NCBI GenBank assembly: GCA_903844735.1
Contig: CAIMUX010000138.1
Span: forward strand, 1-64,000
DNA: 64,000 nucleotides
Origin: Candidatus Eiseniibacteriota bacterium
Lineage (GTDB): Bacteria > Eisenbacteria > RBG-16-71-46 > CAIMUX01
Reading direction: 5' to 3'
Shown piece after piece: positions 8,549-17,840 of this stretch. Both the position numbers and the translations under genes were made by a program. How positions within the stretch are numbered: position 1 is the stretch's first letter; each line of letters opens with the position of its first letter. The notes under the pieces are model-generated. The model was not told where the DNA came from. It was given only the letters and a program-made list of their open reading frames with translations, and did no database searches.

Positions 8549-8607
8549 GATTCGGAGCAGGGAACGAATACGACTGGTCTTGGGCTTCAGCTACTCCGAA
8601 TCTCAGG
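8544..8607. repeat. Complete minimal inverted-repeat element (64 bp)
   Basis: Perfect 14 bp arms CCTGAGATTCGGAG (8544-8557) and CTCCGAATCTCAGG (8594-8607) enclose 36 bp that begin CAGGGAACGAATACGACTGG, also present at the left of the 27561 copy, and include TTGGGCTTCAG. The left arm supplies the TGA stop of the upstream lipoprotein. The right arm ends 15 bp before the secD promoter. As RNA it would fold into a long hairpin. Confidence 0.75.
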
Positions 8608-8622
8608 CGACTGGCTTTTGCG

Positions 8623-8652
8623 TTGACACACGCCTACGCGGTTATCTATGCT
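8623..8652 (+). promoter_or_regulatory. secDF promoter
   Basis: TTGACA (8623-8628), 18 bp spacer, TATGCT (8647-8652), about 45 bp before the secD start. The element arm CTCCGAATCTCA ends 17 bp upstream of the -35 box. Confidence 0.7.
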
Positions 8653-8696
8653 CTGAACCTTGTTTGACTTCTAGGCCGTCGCGGGGGGATCGCTGC

Positions 8697-10283
8697 ATGG
8701 ATAAGAGCTTTCGTTGGAAACTGGTGATTCTTGTCGTCGTCCTGGCGGCGTCCGTCATTGTCACGCTCCCGACCTTCCGCCTGTACGGCATGCCGGAGGC
8801 GGCGCGGAACGCCGACACCAAGGAAGCCAACGACTTGCGGGCCAAGGCGGTCAAGCTGGGGCTCGATCTCCAGGGCGGGATGCACCTCGTTCTCGAGCTG
8901 GACACTTCGAACCTTCGCAAGGATGACGTGCCACGGGCGCTCGACCGCGCCATCCAGATCCTTCGAAACCGTATCGACCGCTTCAATGTGCGGGAACCGC
9001 TCATCCAGAAACAAGGGGACGACCGGATCCTCATGCAGCTTCCCGGTGTGGCGGACAAGACGCGGGCGCTCGACTTAGTCGGTCAGACGGCCCAGCTCGA
9101 GTTCAAGATCGTCAAGGACCAGGCCGCGTCTCGCCAGGTTCTGGAGTCGCTGGACCGAGCCTTTGCCCGCAAGCGGGGCGTCGTCGACGACAGCACCGGC
9201 AACCGCCCGCTTATCGACCTTTTGCACGGCTACCCGGAGTTCCAGATCGGCGGAGCGATGGTCGCTTTGGAGGATGCTCCCGACGTCGAGAAGCTACTCG
9301 CCTCGGTGAAGCTCGACTCGATCTTGCCGGCGGACGCCAGCGTCGTGCTGAGCAAACCCGCGCGGAACAAAGATGCGGAGGAGCGCTTTGCGGACGGCAC
9401 CTCCGGACGGGTTCTCTATGTCCTGAGCCGTCGCGCTGCCATTACGGGTGCTGAGATCAAGACCGCCATCATGCGGATCGGGCTCGACGCCAACCAACCC
9501 AACGCGGCCGGGGTCACCATGACCATGACCAGCAAAGGCGCCAGCCTATTCCGCCGGGTCACGTCGGACAACGTGGGAAAGCAACTGGCCATCGTCCTCG
9601 ATGACAAAGTCATGTCGGCGCCGTCGATCCGCGAGCGGATCCCCGGGGGCGAAGCCCGTATCACCGGCAGCTTCAGCGCCGAAGAGGCCGGCGATCTCGC
9701 GATCGTGTTGCAGGTCGGCGCTCTGCCCGCTCCGATCACGGTCGCCGAGGAGCGGACCGTCGGGCCGTCTCTCGGAAAAGACTCGGTCCGCACCGGTCTG
9801 GGCGCCGCCTGGGTCGGCACGGCGGTGGTCATTCTCTTCATGCTCTTCTTCTACCGGGCGAGCGGGCTGGTCTCGATCTTTGCCCTGGTTCTGAATATCT
9901 TCTTGGTCTTCGCGGGCATGGCGGCGTTGCGGAGCACCCTGACGCTGCCCGGGATTGCGGGGCTGGTGCTGACGGTCGGCATGGCCGTTGACGCCAATGT
10001 GCTCATCTTCGAGCGCATCCGCGAGGAACTGCGCAGTGGCAAGCGCGTGAAGGCGGCCATTGACGCCGGCTATCACCGCGCGTGGACGACCATCCTTGAC
10101 TCCAACCTGACGACCCTGATCAGCGCCGCGGTGCTCTACCAGTTCGGCACCGGGCCCATCAAGGGATTTGCGATCACCCTCGGGCTTGGGATCATCGCCA
10201 ACCTGTATACGGCAGTGCTGGTGTCGAGAATGGTCTTCGACATAGCCCTGGCCAACCGGAATCCGAAGACGCTGTCGATCTAG
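8697..10283 (+). CDS. secD: Protein translocase subunit SecD
   Basis: The 528-residue inner-membrane protein of the SecDF complex uses the proton motive force to help pull secreted proteins out of SecYEG. Signature features: a first membrane segment (LVILVVVLAASVIVTL), the D1 motif KLGLDLQGGMHLVLELD, a large periplasmic P1 domain, and a C-terminal five-helix RND-type block with the D4 motif (GLVLTVGMAVDANVLIFERI) and AIDAGYHRAWTTILDSNLTT. Start ATG 8697 was chosen because it directly precedes the first membrane helix; longer frames run through the promoter. yajC is not adjacent. secF follows 60 bp downstream. Confidence 0.95.
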   Translation: MDKSFRWKLVILVVVLAASVIVTLPTFRLYGMPEAARNADTKEANDLRAKAVKLGLDLQGGMHLVLELDTSNLRKDDVPRALDRAIQILRNRIDRFNVREPLIQKQGDDRILMQLPGVADKTRALDLVGQTAQLEFKIVKDQAASRQVLESLDRAFARKRGVVDDSTGNRPLIDLLHGYPEFQIGGAMVALEDAPDVEKLLASVKLDSILPADASVVLSKPARNKDAEERFADGTSGRVLYVLSRRAAITGAEIKTAIMRIGLDANQPNAAGVTMTMTSKGASLFRRVTSDNVGKQLAIVLDDKVMSAPSIRERIPGGEARITGSFSAEEAGDLAIVLQVGALPAPITVAEERTVGPSLGKDSVRTGLGAAWVGTAVVILFMLFFYRASGLVSIFALVLNIFLVFAGMAALRSTLTLPGIAGLVLTVGMAVDANVLIFERIREELRSGKRVKAAIDAGYHRAWTTILDSNLTTLISAAVLYQFGTGPIKGFAITLGLGIIANLYTAVLVSRMVFDIALANRNPKTLSI

Positions 10284-10343
10284 GACGCGTTGATTAAAGT
10301 CGCGGGCCCCGCCCGGGACGATGAAAAGGAGAGCCACGCCGAT

Positions 10344-11285
10344 ATGTTCCAGATTTTGGTGGGCACGCAGATCCCCTTCATGAAGTACCGCCGCTACATG
10401 TACGGCTTCTCGGTGGCGGTGATGCTGGTCGGCCTGGTCGGGCTTGCCGTTCGGGGTGGGTTCCGGATGGGGGTCGATTTCACCGGCGGCCGTCTCATCG
10501 AGCTCCGTTTCAACCAGCGGATCTCGGCCGAAGAGCTTCGCGCCGGTGTGGACCAGGCGGGCATTCGTGGGGCGGAGGTCCAGGAATCGGGACCTTCCGG
10601 CATGGACTTCATGATCAGGCTTCCCGCCGAGACCGAGAGGAACGCCGCCCAGAAGGGTCCGACGCAAGCGATCCTGGACCGGCTGCAGCAGCAGAAGCCC
10701 GGCCTCACCGGCGAATTGCTGCGTGAAGAGGTCGTGGGCCCCAAGGTCGGGAAGGAGCTGCGCGGGAAGGCTACTCTCGCTGTTCTGCTGGCGTTGGTCG
10801 GCATTTTGCTCTACGTCGCCTATCGGTACGAGTTTGCCTATGCACTGGGAGGCGTGCTCTCCCTGTCGCATGACGTCGTGGTGGCGCTGTTGATGCTCGC
10901 TGTCTTCAACAAAGAGATCACGATCCAGATCATCGCGGCCCTTCTCACCATCGCGGGGTATTCGATCAACGACACGGTGGTGGTCTTCGACCGGATCCGC
11001 GAGCAATCGCGGGTCGGAGGGAAGCGGACACTCGAGGGGACGATGGATACGGCAGTGAACCACACGCTATCCCGGACCCTCATGACCACGGCCACCGTCC
11101 TCATTACCGTGGCTGCGCTCTTCTGGCTCGGAGGCGAGGTGATCCACGATTTTGCCTTCTGCATGTTCGTCGGGGTGGGCTTCGGGACCTACTCCTCGGT
11201 GTATGTCGCCTCGGCCCTCGCCCTGGAGTTGGGGAATAGCCGAGATCGCCGGGCGCGGGTGAAGGCGTCCACTGTCAGGGCCTGA
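10344..11285 (+). CDS. secF: Protein translocase subunit SecF
   Basis: The 313-residue partner of SecD has the opening MFQILVGTQIPFMKYRRYMY typical of SecF, the motif FRMGVDFTGGRLIELRF after the first helix, and the C-terminal membrane block with ALLTIAGYSINDTVVVFDRI and TLSRTLMTTATVLITV. Usual family length is about 300-320. The ATG at 10344 follows AAAGGAG at 10326-10332, a long spacing; an upstream TTG at 10290 is less likely. The stop TGA is embedded in CCTGAGATCCGG (11281-11292), resembling the left arm of the element family. Confidence 0.95.
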   Translation: MFQILVGTQIPFMKYRRYMYGFSVAVMLVGLVGLAVRGGFRMGVDFTGGRLIELRFNQRISAEELRAGVDQAGIRGAEVQESGPSGMDFMIRLPAETERNAAQKGPTQAILDRLQQQKPGLTGELLREEVVGPKVGKELRGKATLAVLLALVGILLYVAYRYEFAYALGGVLSLSHDVVVALLMLAVFNKEITIQIIAALLTIAGYSINDTVVVFDRIREQSRVGGKRTLEGTMDTAVNHTLSRTLMTTATVLITVAALFWLGGEVIHDFAFCMFVGVGFGTYSSVYVASALALELGNSRDRRARVKASTVRA

Positions 11286-11324
11286 GATCCGGCGGCGCAT
11301 TCGGCGGTAAGCCAGGACGAGTCG

Positions 11325-11350
11325 GCGCCCGTCCCTCTTGGGGCGGGCGT
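11325..11350 (+). terminator. Intrinsic terminator after secF
   Basis: GCCCGTCCC (11327-11335), loop TCTT, GGGGCGGGC (11340-11348), followed by GTTCTGTCGTCTT. Strong stem, only moderately T-rich tail. Confidence 0.55.
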
Positions 11351-11519
11351 TCTGTCGTCTTGGCTTTCCGTCAGGCACGGTCGCCCTTTCCGGGGGTGAG
11401 CGCGGGTCCGTCGATGCTAGACTCGCTCTATCAGGCGTGGCGGGATCCGGGGCCGGCTGGCGGCACCGGGAACCGGTTGCGGTAGATCGGGTTTCTTCCA
11501 CCTGTGGGATCCATGTCCG

Positions 11520-11682
11520 GGGTTCTCCTGGGTTCTCCTGGGTTCTCCGGGGCGCGCCGGTGTCACGCGGGCTCGTCGAGGGGCGTCCTCACTCTGATTC
11601 CTGAATTCTGGCTTCTGGCTTCCGGCTTCCGGCGACTGGCTTTCGGTTCCCGGCTTCTGGCTTCCGGCTACCGGCTACGGGA
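11520..11682. repeat. Heptamer-repeat intergenic element with leader shared with 24190-24275
   Basis: Three copies of GGTTCTCCTG open the region. A ~35 bp stretch from CGTCGAGGGGCGTCCTCACT (from 11573) follows; it recurs inverted near 24205-24260. About ten 7 bp units of the form CYGGCTT then run from 11608 to 11682. This fills most of the gap between secF and the DUF4159 gene. No gene is seen here. Confidence 0.6.
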
Positions 11683-11732
11683 GTAGTTACGTCTCTTCAA
11701 GGCCACGCACATGTGCAGCTCGGAGGTTTCCG

Positions 11733-12419
11733 TTGCGTCTCTCTGCTTTCGTCATCCCGACCGTCCTCGCGGCGATCCTCCTCGGTCCGGTGGCGCTCGC
11801 GGCCGACCCTGCGGCTTCCGCGGACGGATTCACGATCGCACGGCTCAAGTACGACGGCGGCGGCGATTGGTACGGGAACCCTTCCTCTCTCCCGAACCTG
11901 GCGCGGGCCCTGCGGGACCGGACCACGGTGCCGGTGGACCGGGATGACGACGTGCGCGTCTCGATTCTCGATCCCGATTTCTTCAACTATCCGTTCGTCT
12001 ACATGAACGGCCACGGGACTGCGCGTTTCTCCGACGCCGAAGCCGCGCGGTTGCGGCAGTACCTTCTCGCCGGGGGTTTCCTCTTCGCCGACGACAACTA
12101 CGGCCTGGACGAGTCGTTCCGGCGTGAGGTGGCGCGGGTCTTTCCGGATCGGCCCTTGGTCGAAGTCTCGTTTCGCCACCCGATCTATCACTCGTTTTAC
12201 GATCTGCCCGCCGGTCCGCCGAAGGTGCATGAGCACGACGGAAAGCCTGCGCAGGGGTTCGGGATATTCGATGGCGACCGGCTGGTCGTCTTCTATACCT
12301 ACCAGTCCGATGTCGGCGATGGTCTTGAGGATCCCGAGGTGCACAAGGATCCGCCCGAAATCCGTGAGCAGGCGATGCAGATGGCGATCAACACCGTGGT
12401 CTACGCCCTCGGCCGCTGA
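11733..12419 (+). CDS. DUF4159 family exported protein
   Basis: The 228-residue product has a signal peptide (FVIPTVLAAILLGPVALAA) and a single DUF4159 domain, a glutamine-amidotransferase-like fold of unknown role. Recognisable pieces are FTIARLKYDGGGDWYGNPS, the FVYMNGHGTARFSDAEAARL block, LLAGGFLFADDNYG and HPIYHSFYDLP. In other bacteria such proteins occur in MoxR/Bat loci with DUF4175 and TPR proteins, as here, though no MoxR or vWA gene is present in this window. TTG start 11733 has CGGAGG at 11721-11726. The DUF4175 gene begins 19 bp after the stop. Confidence 0.8.
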   Translation: MRLSAFVIPTVLAAILLGPVALAADPAASADGFTIARLKYDGGGDWYGNPSSLPNLARALRDRTTVPVDRDDDVRVSILDPDFFNYPFVYMNGHGTARFSDAEAARLRQYLLAGGFLFADDNYGLDESFRREVARVFPDRPLVEVSFRHPIYHSFYDLPAGPPKVHEHDGKPAQGFGIFDGDRLVVFYTYQSDVGDGLEDPEVHKDPPEIREQAMQMAINTVVYALGR

Positions 12420-12438
12420 CCACAGGGGAGGTCTGAGA

Positions 12439-15400
12439 GTGAATCGGGAACGATCCTTCCGCGACCTGGCCGCCGCCGGGCTTCGTACGTTCCGCGATCG
12501 GCGGCTCATCGAGGCCGCCCTGTGGGGCCTGGCGTGGTTCCTGCCCTTGCTCGCGGCGGGGTTGGTTCTCGGGATCTGGCTCCGCTACCAGCCGCTCGGC
12601 GGATGGCTGATGCCCGCATGCACGTTCGCCGGCGTCCTGCTTGGCGTGATGACAGCCGTCCGCTTCGGCCTGCGTCATCACCTGGGACGGGTCGAGTTCC
12701 TGCGGCTCTTAGAGCGTCGCCTTGCGTTGGCGGAAAACGAACTCGTGGTGGCCGACGAGATGGAATCAGGCCGCGAGCGGCTCGACGACCCCTTGGCGCG
12801 CGGGCTGGCCGAGCTCGCCATCGACCGTGGGGTGAGAGCGCTGGCGACAGCGCGCGTGCGGGCGCTCGCTCCAGCGATCTCGCTTCTGGGGCCGGCATGG
12901 CGAGCGGGGGCGGGGTTCGTCGTGGTCATCCTGCTTTACTTCGCGGCACCCTCGGCTTGGTTGGGCGCGGTCTCGCGCCTGGCCCGACCCGGTAGCCACG
13001 AGCCGCCGCCCGCGCTGGCCATCCGCGTGGATCCGGGGGACGCCACGGTCGAGCGCGGCACCCGTGTCATGGTGCGCGCCGGGTTCGGCGGCAGTCCGGT
13101 CGGCACGCCGCTCCTGTTGCAGCGCGCTCCGGGTGGAGCGTGGAAGAGCGTGCCCATGGTGTCCGATTCCGCGGCCGGCCCCGGGTTGTTTAGGGCCGAG
13201 ATGCCCCCTGCTTTGGAGGCGATCGAGTATGCGGTGGCCGCGGGCCGCGCCCGCAGCGACCTCTATCATCTCCGGGTGATCGAGGCGTTGCGCGCCACCG
13301 GCTACCGCAAGCGGCTCGAGTTTCCTCCCTACACGCGACTCGCCCCGGTCCAGGAATTGGGGGCGGACGGTTCTGTTTCGGGCCTGGAAGGAGCGCGCGT
13401 GACTCTGACTGTATTTCCCAGCCGCTCCGGGGCGCGCGGGCGCTTGCTTCCCGTGGACGGTCCGCCGATTCCGCTGCAGGCGGCCGGAGGCGGGGAGCTG
13501 GTCGGGAGCTTCCTCCTTCGCCGATCGCTTTCGTACCGGGTCGAGCTGGAGTCCGACGCCCCGAGTCGCGCGCGCTGGGTTTCGGATCTGTTCGCTGCTG
13601 AGGCCGTGCCGGATCGCCCGCCCGTTCTCTTCCAGCTCTCGCCCGAGCGGAACACCATCATGCCCCCCGATCAGGCGGTCGTCCTGGAGCTTGATTGTGC
13701 CGACGACTTCGGACTGACGAAGTGCGAACTGGTGTATCGACGCGGGGACGATCCGCCGCGGCGCGCGCGGGTGGCCGCCTGGAGAGAAACCCGCGAGGCG
13801 CGCGTTTCCTTCCCGTGGAACATGACGGATCTGTCGCTCGTGCCCGGCGATCGGGTGCGCTACCACCTCGAGCTGACCGACAACGATGCCTTCGATGGGC
13901 CGAATACCACCGTGAGTCCCGAGGGGGAGATTCGCTTCCCTTCGCTCGACGAGATGTATACGGCGCTGGACGAGGAGCGTACGGACCAAGTGCAGCAGGT
14001 GAAGGAGGCGATGGAGAAGCAGAAGGACGTCTCCCGCGACCTCGATAAAGTTCGTTCCGAGATGCGCCAGAACAAAGACTTCCGCTGGGAGAACCAGGAA
14101 CAAGTGAAGGATCTCGCCGATCGGCAGGCCAAGGTGGCCCAGCAGGTGGAAGACTTGGCCCGCTCGATGGAGCAATCCCTCGACCGGATGGAGCAAGGGA
14201 GCCTCTTCACGCCCGAATTGGTGCAGAAAGTGCAGCAGATCAACGAGCTGGTGCAGCAGATCCAAAGCCCGGAGTTCCGCGAGCGCATGGAGCAGTTGCA
14301 GCAGGCGATGCAGAAGCTCGATCGCAGCGCCGTCCAGCGCGCTCTCGAGCAGATGCAGGTCACCCAAGAAGATCTGGCCCGCAGCCTCGATCGGACCCTC
14401 GAAATGCTCAAACAGATCCAGCGCGAGGAAAACCTCGACCGGATGATCAAGCAGGCGGAGAACCTCGTGAAGGAGCAGCAGCAGATCAACGAACAACTTC
14501 AGGGGGAGAAGAAGCCGGGCGAGCAGGAGTCGGGTGAGAAGAAGCCGGGTGAGCAGGACCAGGGGGAGAGGAAGGACGGTCAGCCCAGTGATTCCACCGG
14601 TGCGGGCGAGGAGAAGCCGGAAGAGGCGGGTGCGCAACCGCTGACCCCCGAGCAGGCGCAGAAACTGCAGGAGCGGCAGCAGGCGCTCAAACAGGAGCTG
14701 GAGAAGCTGCGTTCGGAGATGGAGAAGCTCGCTTCTGACGCGCAGAAGAACTGGCCGGACCTCCAGAAGCAGATGGAAGAAAAGCAGTCGCCGCAGGAAC
14801 TGACGGCGGCCTCGAAGAGCATGGAGCAGGCCTCGAAATCGATGGGAAGCTGCCAGAAGAAAAACAGCCTGAAGTTCGGTCGCGAGGCGAAGAAGAGTCT
14901 GCAGAACTTCGCTGAGGGAATGCGCTCTGCGCAACAGCAGCTCTCCCGGAAGGATCAAGAAGAGGTGGCGCGCAGGCTGTACGCCATCTCCGGTCGGTTG
15001 GTCGGACTGAGCCGTGATCAGGAAGAGCTCTTGCGCACCGGTCCCGCGCGTTCAACGCGCGAACTCGCTCGCGATCAGCAGGTGCTCACGGAGGGCGCAC
15101 GCCGCAGCCTCGACCAGCTCTATGAACTGGGGCGCAAGAGCCGTTTCATCACACCCCAACTGGGGCAGATCATGGGCGAGGCGGTGCGAAACCTTGACGA
15201 AGCGCGGCAGGAGTTCATGGACGGCACTCGTCCGAGAGGGATGCAGGCCGGCGCCCAGGCGGGCCACGCACTGGACGGCACGGTCATGGCACTTCTTGCC
15301 GCCAACGAGTCGATGTGCAACGGCAGTTGCAGTTCGAGTTCCAGCAATCCGCTGGCCCGGATGCGCAGCCTGAGTGGCCAACAGGAAAGCCTCAACAACG

Positions 15401-15924
15401 ATATGCAGCAGTCGTTCGGCCAGGGCCAGGGCCAGGGCCAGGGTCAGGGTCAGGGCCAGGGTGGCCAGCGCCTCTCTTCCGGTGCCTCCGGCCAAGACCA
15501 GCTCGCGTCCATGGCGGCGCGGCAGGCGATGATCCGGCAGGGATTGCAAGAGGTGCAGCAGTCGTTGGGAGACCAATCCGGCGTATTGGGCCGGCTGGGA
15601 GATATCGGTAAGGAGATGGAGGAGCTGGTCCAGGAGATGCGCCACCGCGGCGTCGATGATCGGGTCCTGCGTCGCCAGGAACGGATTCTTTCACGGCTTC
15701 TCACGGCGCAGAAGTCGCTCCGGCAGGAAGGGCAGAAAGAAGAGCGTGTCTCGCGCACCGGTCAGCCCACGGACGGGCGTCTCAGTCCGGCCGATTACTC
15801 CAGCGGACCGGACCCCGCCGAGGCGCTGCGGCGGGGCATCCTTCGGGGGGGGCGCGACCCGGTGCCCGGGGAGTTCCGCCGGCTTGTCGAGACCTATTTC
15901 CGTTCGCTGGGAGCCCCGCGATGA
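12439..15924 (+). CDS. DUF4175-like large membrane protein with long coiled coil
   Basis: The 1161-residue protein has two early membrane helices (LWGLAWFLPLLAAGLVLGIW; VLLGVMTAVRFGL) and a third near residue 155, then an extracytoplasmic region with Ig-like segments (about 190-500). A very long Gln/Glu/Lys-rich coiled coil follows (about 510-830, with EKKPGEQ repeats). The C-terminal part contains a Ser cluster and a GQ dipeptide run encoded at 15418-15465. This is the DUF4175 arrangement, of unknown function. GTG start 12439 follows GGGGAGG by 7 bp. It sits between DUF4159 and a TPR gene, overlapping the latter by 4 bp, so the three are translationally linked. Confidence 0.75.
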   Translation: MNRERSFRDLAAAGLRTFRDRRLIEAALWGLAWFLPLLAAGLVLGIWLRYQPLGGWLMPACTFAGVLLGVMTAVRFGLRHHLGRVEFLRLLERRLALAENELVVADEMESGRERLDDPLARGLAELAIDRGVRALATARVRALAPAISLLGPAWRAGAGFVVVILLYFAAPSAWLGAVSRLARPGSHEPPPALAIRVDPGDATVERGTRVMVRAGFGGSPVGTPLLLQRAPGGAWKSVPMVSDSAAGPGLFRAEMPPALEAIEYAVAAGRARSDLYHLRVIEALRATGYRKRLEFPPYTRLAPVQELGADGSVSGLEGARVTLTVFPSRSGARGRLLPVDGPPIPLQAAGGGELVGSFLLRRSLSYRVELESDAPSRARWVSDLFAAEAVPDRPPVLFQLSPERNTIMPPDQAVVLELDCADDFGLTKCELVYRRGDDPPRRARVAAWRETREARVSFPWNMTDLSLVPGDRVRYHLELTDNDAFDGPNTTVSPEGEIRFPSLDEMYTALDEERTDQVQQVKEAMEKQKDVSRDLDKVRSEMRQNKDFRWENQEQVKDLADRQAKVAQQVEDLARSMEQSLDRMEQGSLFTPELVQKVQQINELVQQIQSPEFRERMEQLQQAMQKLDRSAVQRALEQMQVTQEDLARSLDRTLEMLKQIQREENLDRMIKQAENLVKEQQQINEQLQGEKKPGEQESGEKKPGEQDQGERKDGQPSDSTGAGEEKPEEAGAQPLTPEQAQKLQERQQALKQELEKLRSEMEKLASDAQKNWPDLQKQMEEKQSPQELTAASKSMEQASKSMGSCQKKNSLKFGREAKKSLQNFAEGMRSAQQQLSRKDQEEVARRLYAISGRLVGLSRDQEELLRTGPARSTRELARDQQVLTEGARRSLDQLYELGRKSRFITPQLGQIMGEAVRNLDEARQEFMDGTRPRGMQAGAQAGHALDGTVMALLAANESMCNGSCSSSSSNPLARMRSLSGQQESLNNDMQQSFGQGQGQGQGQGQGQGGQRLSSGASGQDQLASMAARQAMIRQGLQEVQQSLGDQSGVLGRLGDIGKEMEELVQEMRHRGVDDRVLRRQERILSRLLTAQKSLRQEGQKEERVSRTGQPTDGRLSPADYSSGPDPAEALRRGILRGGRDPVPGEFRRLVETYFRSLGAPR

Positions 15925-17798
15925 TGCGCCGGGTGTTGCCGTTCTGGCTGTTTCTCGCGGCGTGGGCCGCGGCGCCGGCCCTCGCCCAGGAGACTGACCC
16001 CGTTCCGTCCGCACCGCAGCCGGGGGTCAGAGTCGGACAGGCGCCGGACCGGGGCTCGCCATCCGTGCGGAACGCCGAGCGAAGTTCGCGCCGATCCCAA
16101 ACGCGCGAGACGACCCCGGCCGACGAAGTGGAACGGGGTCTCTCCGAGGCTGCCGGGTTCCTGCGCCAGGGAAGGCTGGATGAGGCAATCCGCCGGCTGC
16201 AGGCCCTGCATGTGGCGAGCCCACAAGACTGGAGAGTCGTGCTGGCCCTTGGACGCACGCTCGACAACGCCGGTCGTCGGGACGAGGCGATGGCGTTGTA
16301 TCGCCAAGTGGTCACCGCTGTCGCGGATGCGGGTCCCGTCCTGATCGAACTGCAGCGCTTGCAGCGCGTCGCGGAGGACTGGGACGGGGCGTTCAACACC
16401 TGCCTGGAGTACCTAGGGCGCTTCGGCGATCAGGACGCCTGGGTGGTCGACGAGGTGGAGTCGCTGGTGCGCACCGATCGGGTCGGGACCCAGGCGATCC
16501 GCGCCCTTGAGAAGGCGTGTGCGGCACGGTCGGATGACCAGCGCCTGCGGGAGCTGCTCATCGTCGCTCGGCTGCACCAGGGTGAGGCGGACAAGGCGAT
16601 CGAAGGGGCCCTAGCCATGGACCGGGAGCGGAAGGCGCACGGCGCCTACCTCTCCCGGTATGCGAATCTGGCCCAAGAGAAGGGTCTTCTCGTGGCGGCG
16701 CTGCAGGGCTTCGACCGCGTCTTACAACTCGACCCCACCGAGTCGGTTCGTGACGCAGCGCTCCTCCGCCGGGCCCGGGTGCTCCGCGACCTGGGCCGTC
16801 TGTCCGAAAGCATCGCCGGATTCGATGCCGCGGCCCGTGACGGAGCCCCCTCCGTGCGGGCTGCCGCCTTGGCTGACAAGGCTGATCTTCTTGCGGTGAA
16901 GATGAAACGTCCGGAGGAGGCACTGACGGCCTACCGGGCGCTTCTCGATGAACTGCGCCGCGGAGGTCAGGCCCAGCGCCGGGCACAGTGTGAGAGTCAG
17001 CGAGAGACCCAGCGTGAAGGTCAGCGTGAGGGTCAGAGCGAGGGTGAGGCCACGCCGGATCGCGTCCGCCTCGCCATGGCTGAGCTGTGCATACGCATGG
17101 AGCAACCGAGTGAGGCGGCCCTTGTCTATCGCGCCCTGGCCGACAGTGCCTCCGACAACGAGGTGCGCGCCGAGGCGCTGTATCACGTCGGAGAGATGCT
17201 CTTTTACCAAGGAAAGCTCCGTGAGGCGCAGGATACCTGGTATGAGGTGACCGACAACTACCCGAAGACCCGCTGGGTCAACGACGCGTTGGCCGGTGTT
17301 CTCATGGTGGGAGAGAACACCGACGATGGCGGGATCCCGCTCACCGCGCTGGCGCAGGCGATCTACCAGCGACGCCTGGGGCGTCCGGAGCGGGGGATGC
17401 AGCTTGTCGACGAGGCGATCGCTCGCTACCCACGGACGCGCGCCGGCGACCGTCTGCGGGAAGCACGGGTGCTCCTGCTCCTCGACCTCGCGCGGGCTGA
17501 GGACGCCCGCGCGGAGGCCGACAGCTTGGCCGTGAAGTATCCTGAGAGCGCGCTCGGACCGAGGGCGTTTCTTGCGGTGGCCGATCGGCTGGCCACCGAC
17601 CCTGCCACCGAGTCTGAGTCTGAGGCGGTCTACCTGGAACTGCTTACGCGATTCCCCGATGCACTGGAGGCATCGCAGGCACGTGCCGCGCTTCAGAAGG
17701 CCCGCGACCGCACTCGCGGGAGCTCTGCCCGCGAACTGGGATCGCTGTCTCCGGGCTGGGCATCCGTCGGATTGTCGTCAACCGAGGACCGTGGCTGA
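15921..17798 (+). CDS. Exported TPR-repeat protein
   Basis: The 625-residue product has a signal peptide (MMRRVLPFWLFLAAWAAAPA, cleavage near LAQE) and a chain of tetratricopeptide repeats, for example GFLRQGRLDEAIRRLQALHV, GRTLDNAGRRDEAMALYRQV and ALYHVGEMLFYQGKLREAQD. TPR arrays are protein-interaction scaffolds; in DUF4159/DUF4175 operons they presumably sit in the periplasm with the DUF4175 protein. A low-complexity insert of repeated SQRETQREGQREGQ is encoded by 12 bp repeats at 16988-17045, suggesting replication slippage. ATG start overlaps the previous stop (ATGA). Specific function unknown. Confidence 0.75.
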   Translation: MMRRVLPFWLFLAAWAAAPALAQETDPVPSAPQPGVRVGQAPDRGSPSVRNAERSSRRSQTRETTPADEVERGLSEAAGFLRQGRLDEAIRRLQALHVASPQDWRVVLALGRTLDNAGRRDEAMALYRQVVTAVADAGPVLIELQRLQRVAEDWDGAFNTCLEYLGRFGDQDAWVVDEVESLVRTDRVGTQAIRALEKACAARSDDQRLRELLIVARLHQGEADKAIEGALAMDRERKAHGAYLSRYANLAQEKGLLVAALQGFDRVLQLDPTESVRDAALLRRARVLRDLGRLSESIAGFDAAARDGAPSVRAAALADKADLLAVKMKRPEEALTAYRALLDELRRGGQAQRRAQCESQRETQREGQREGQSEGEATPDRVRLAMAELCIRMEQPSEAALVYRALADSASDNEVRAEALYHVGEMLFYQGKLREAQDTWYEVTDNYPKTRWVNDALAGVLMVGENTDDGGIPLTALAQAIYQRRLGRPERGMQLVDEAIARYPRTRAGDRLREARVLLLLDLARAEDARAEADSLAVKYPESALGPRAFLAVADRLATDPATESESEAVYLELLTRFPDALEASQARAALQKARDRTRGSSARELGSLSPGWASVGLSSTEDRG

Positions 17799-17840
17799 GG
17801 CTCGGCGCGCGGCGTGGCCGAAGTTGCAGAGGAGTTGCCC

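Noticed and set aside
12766-14958. A 730-codon open frame antisense to the DUF4175 gene
   Set aside because: It mirrors the high-GC, Gln/Glu-rich coiled-coil coding strand; its Leu/His/Arg-rich translation has no recognisable domain or start signal.
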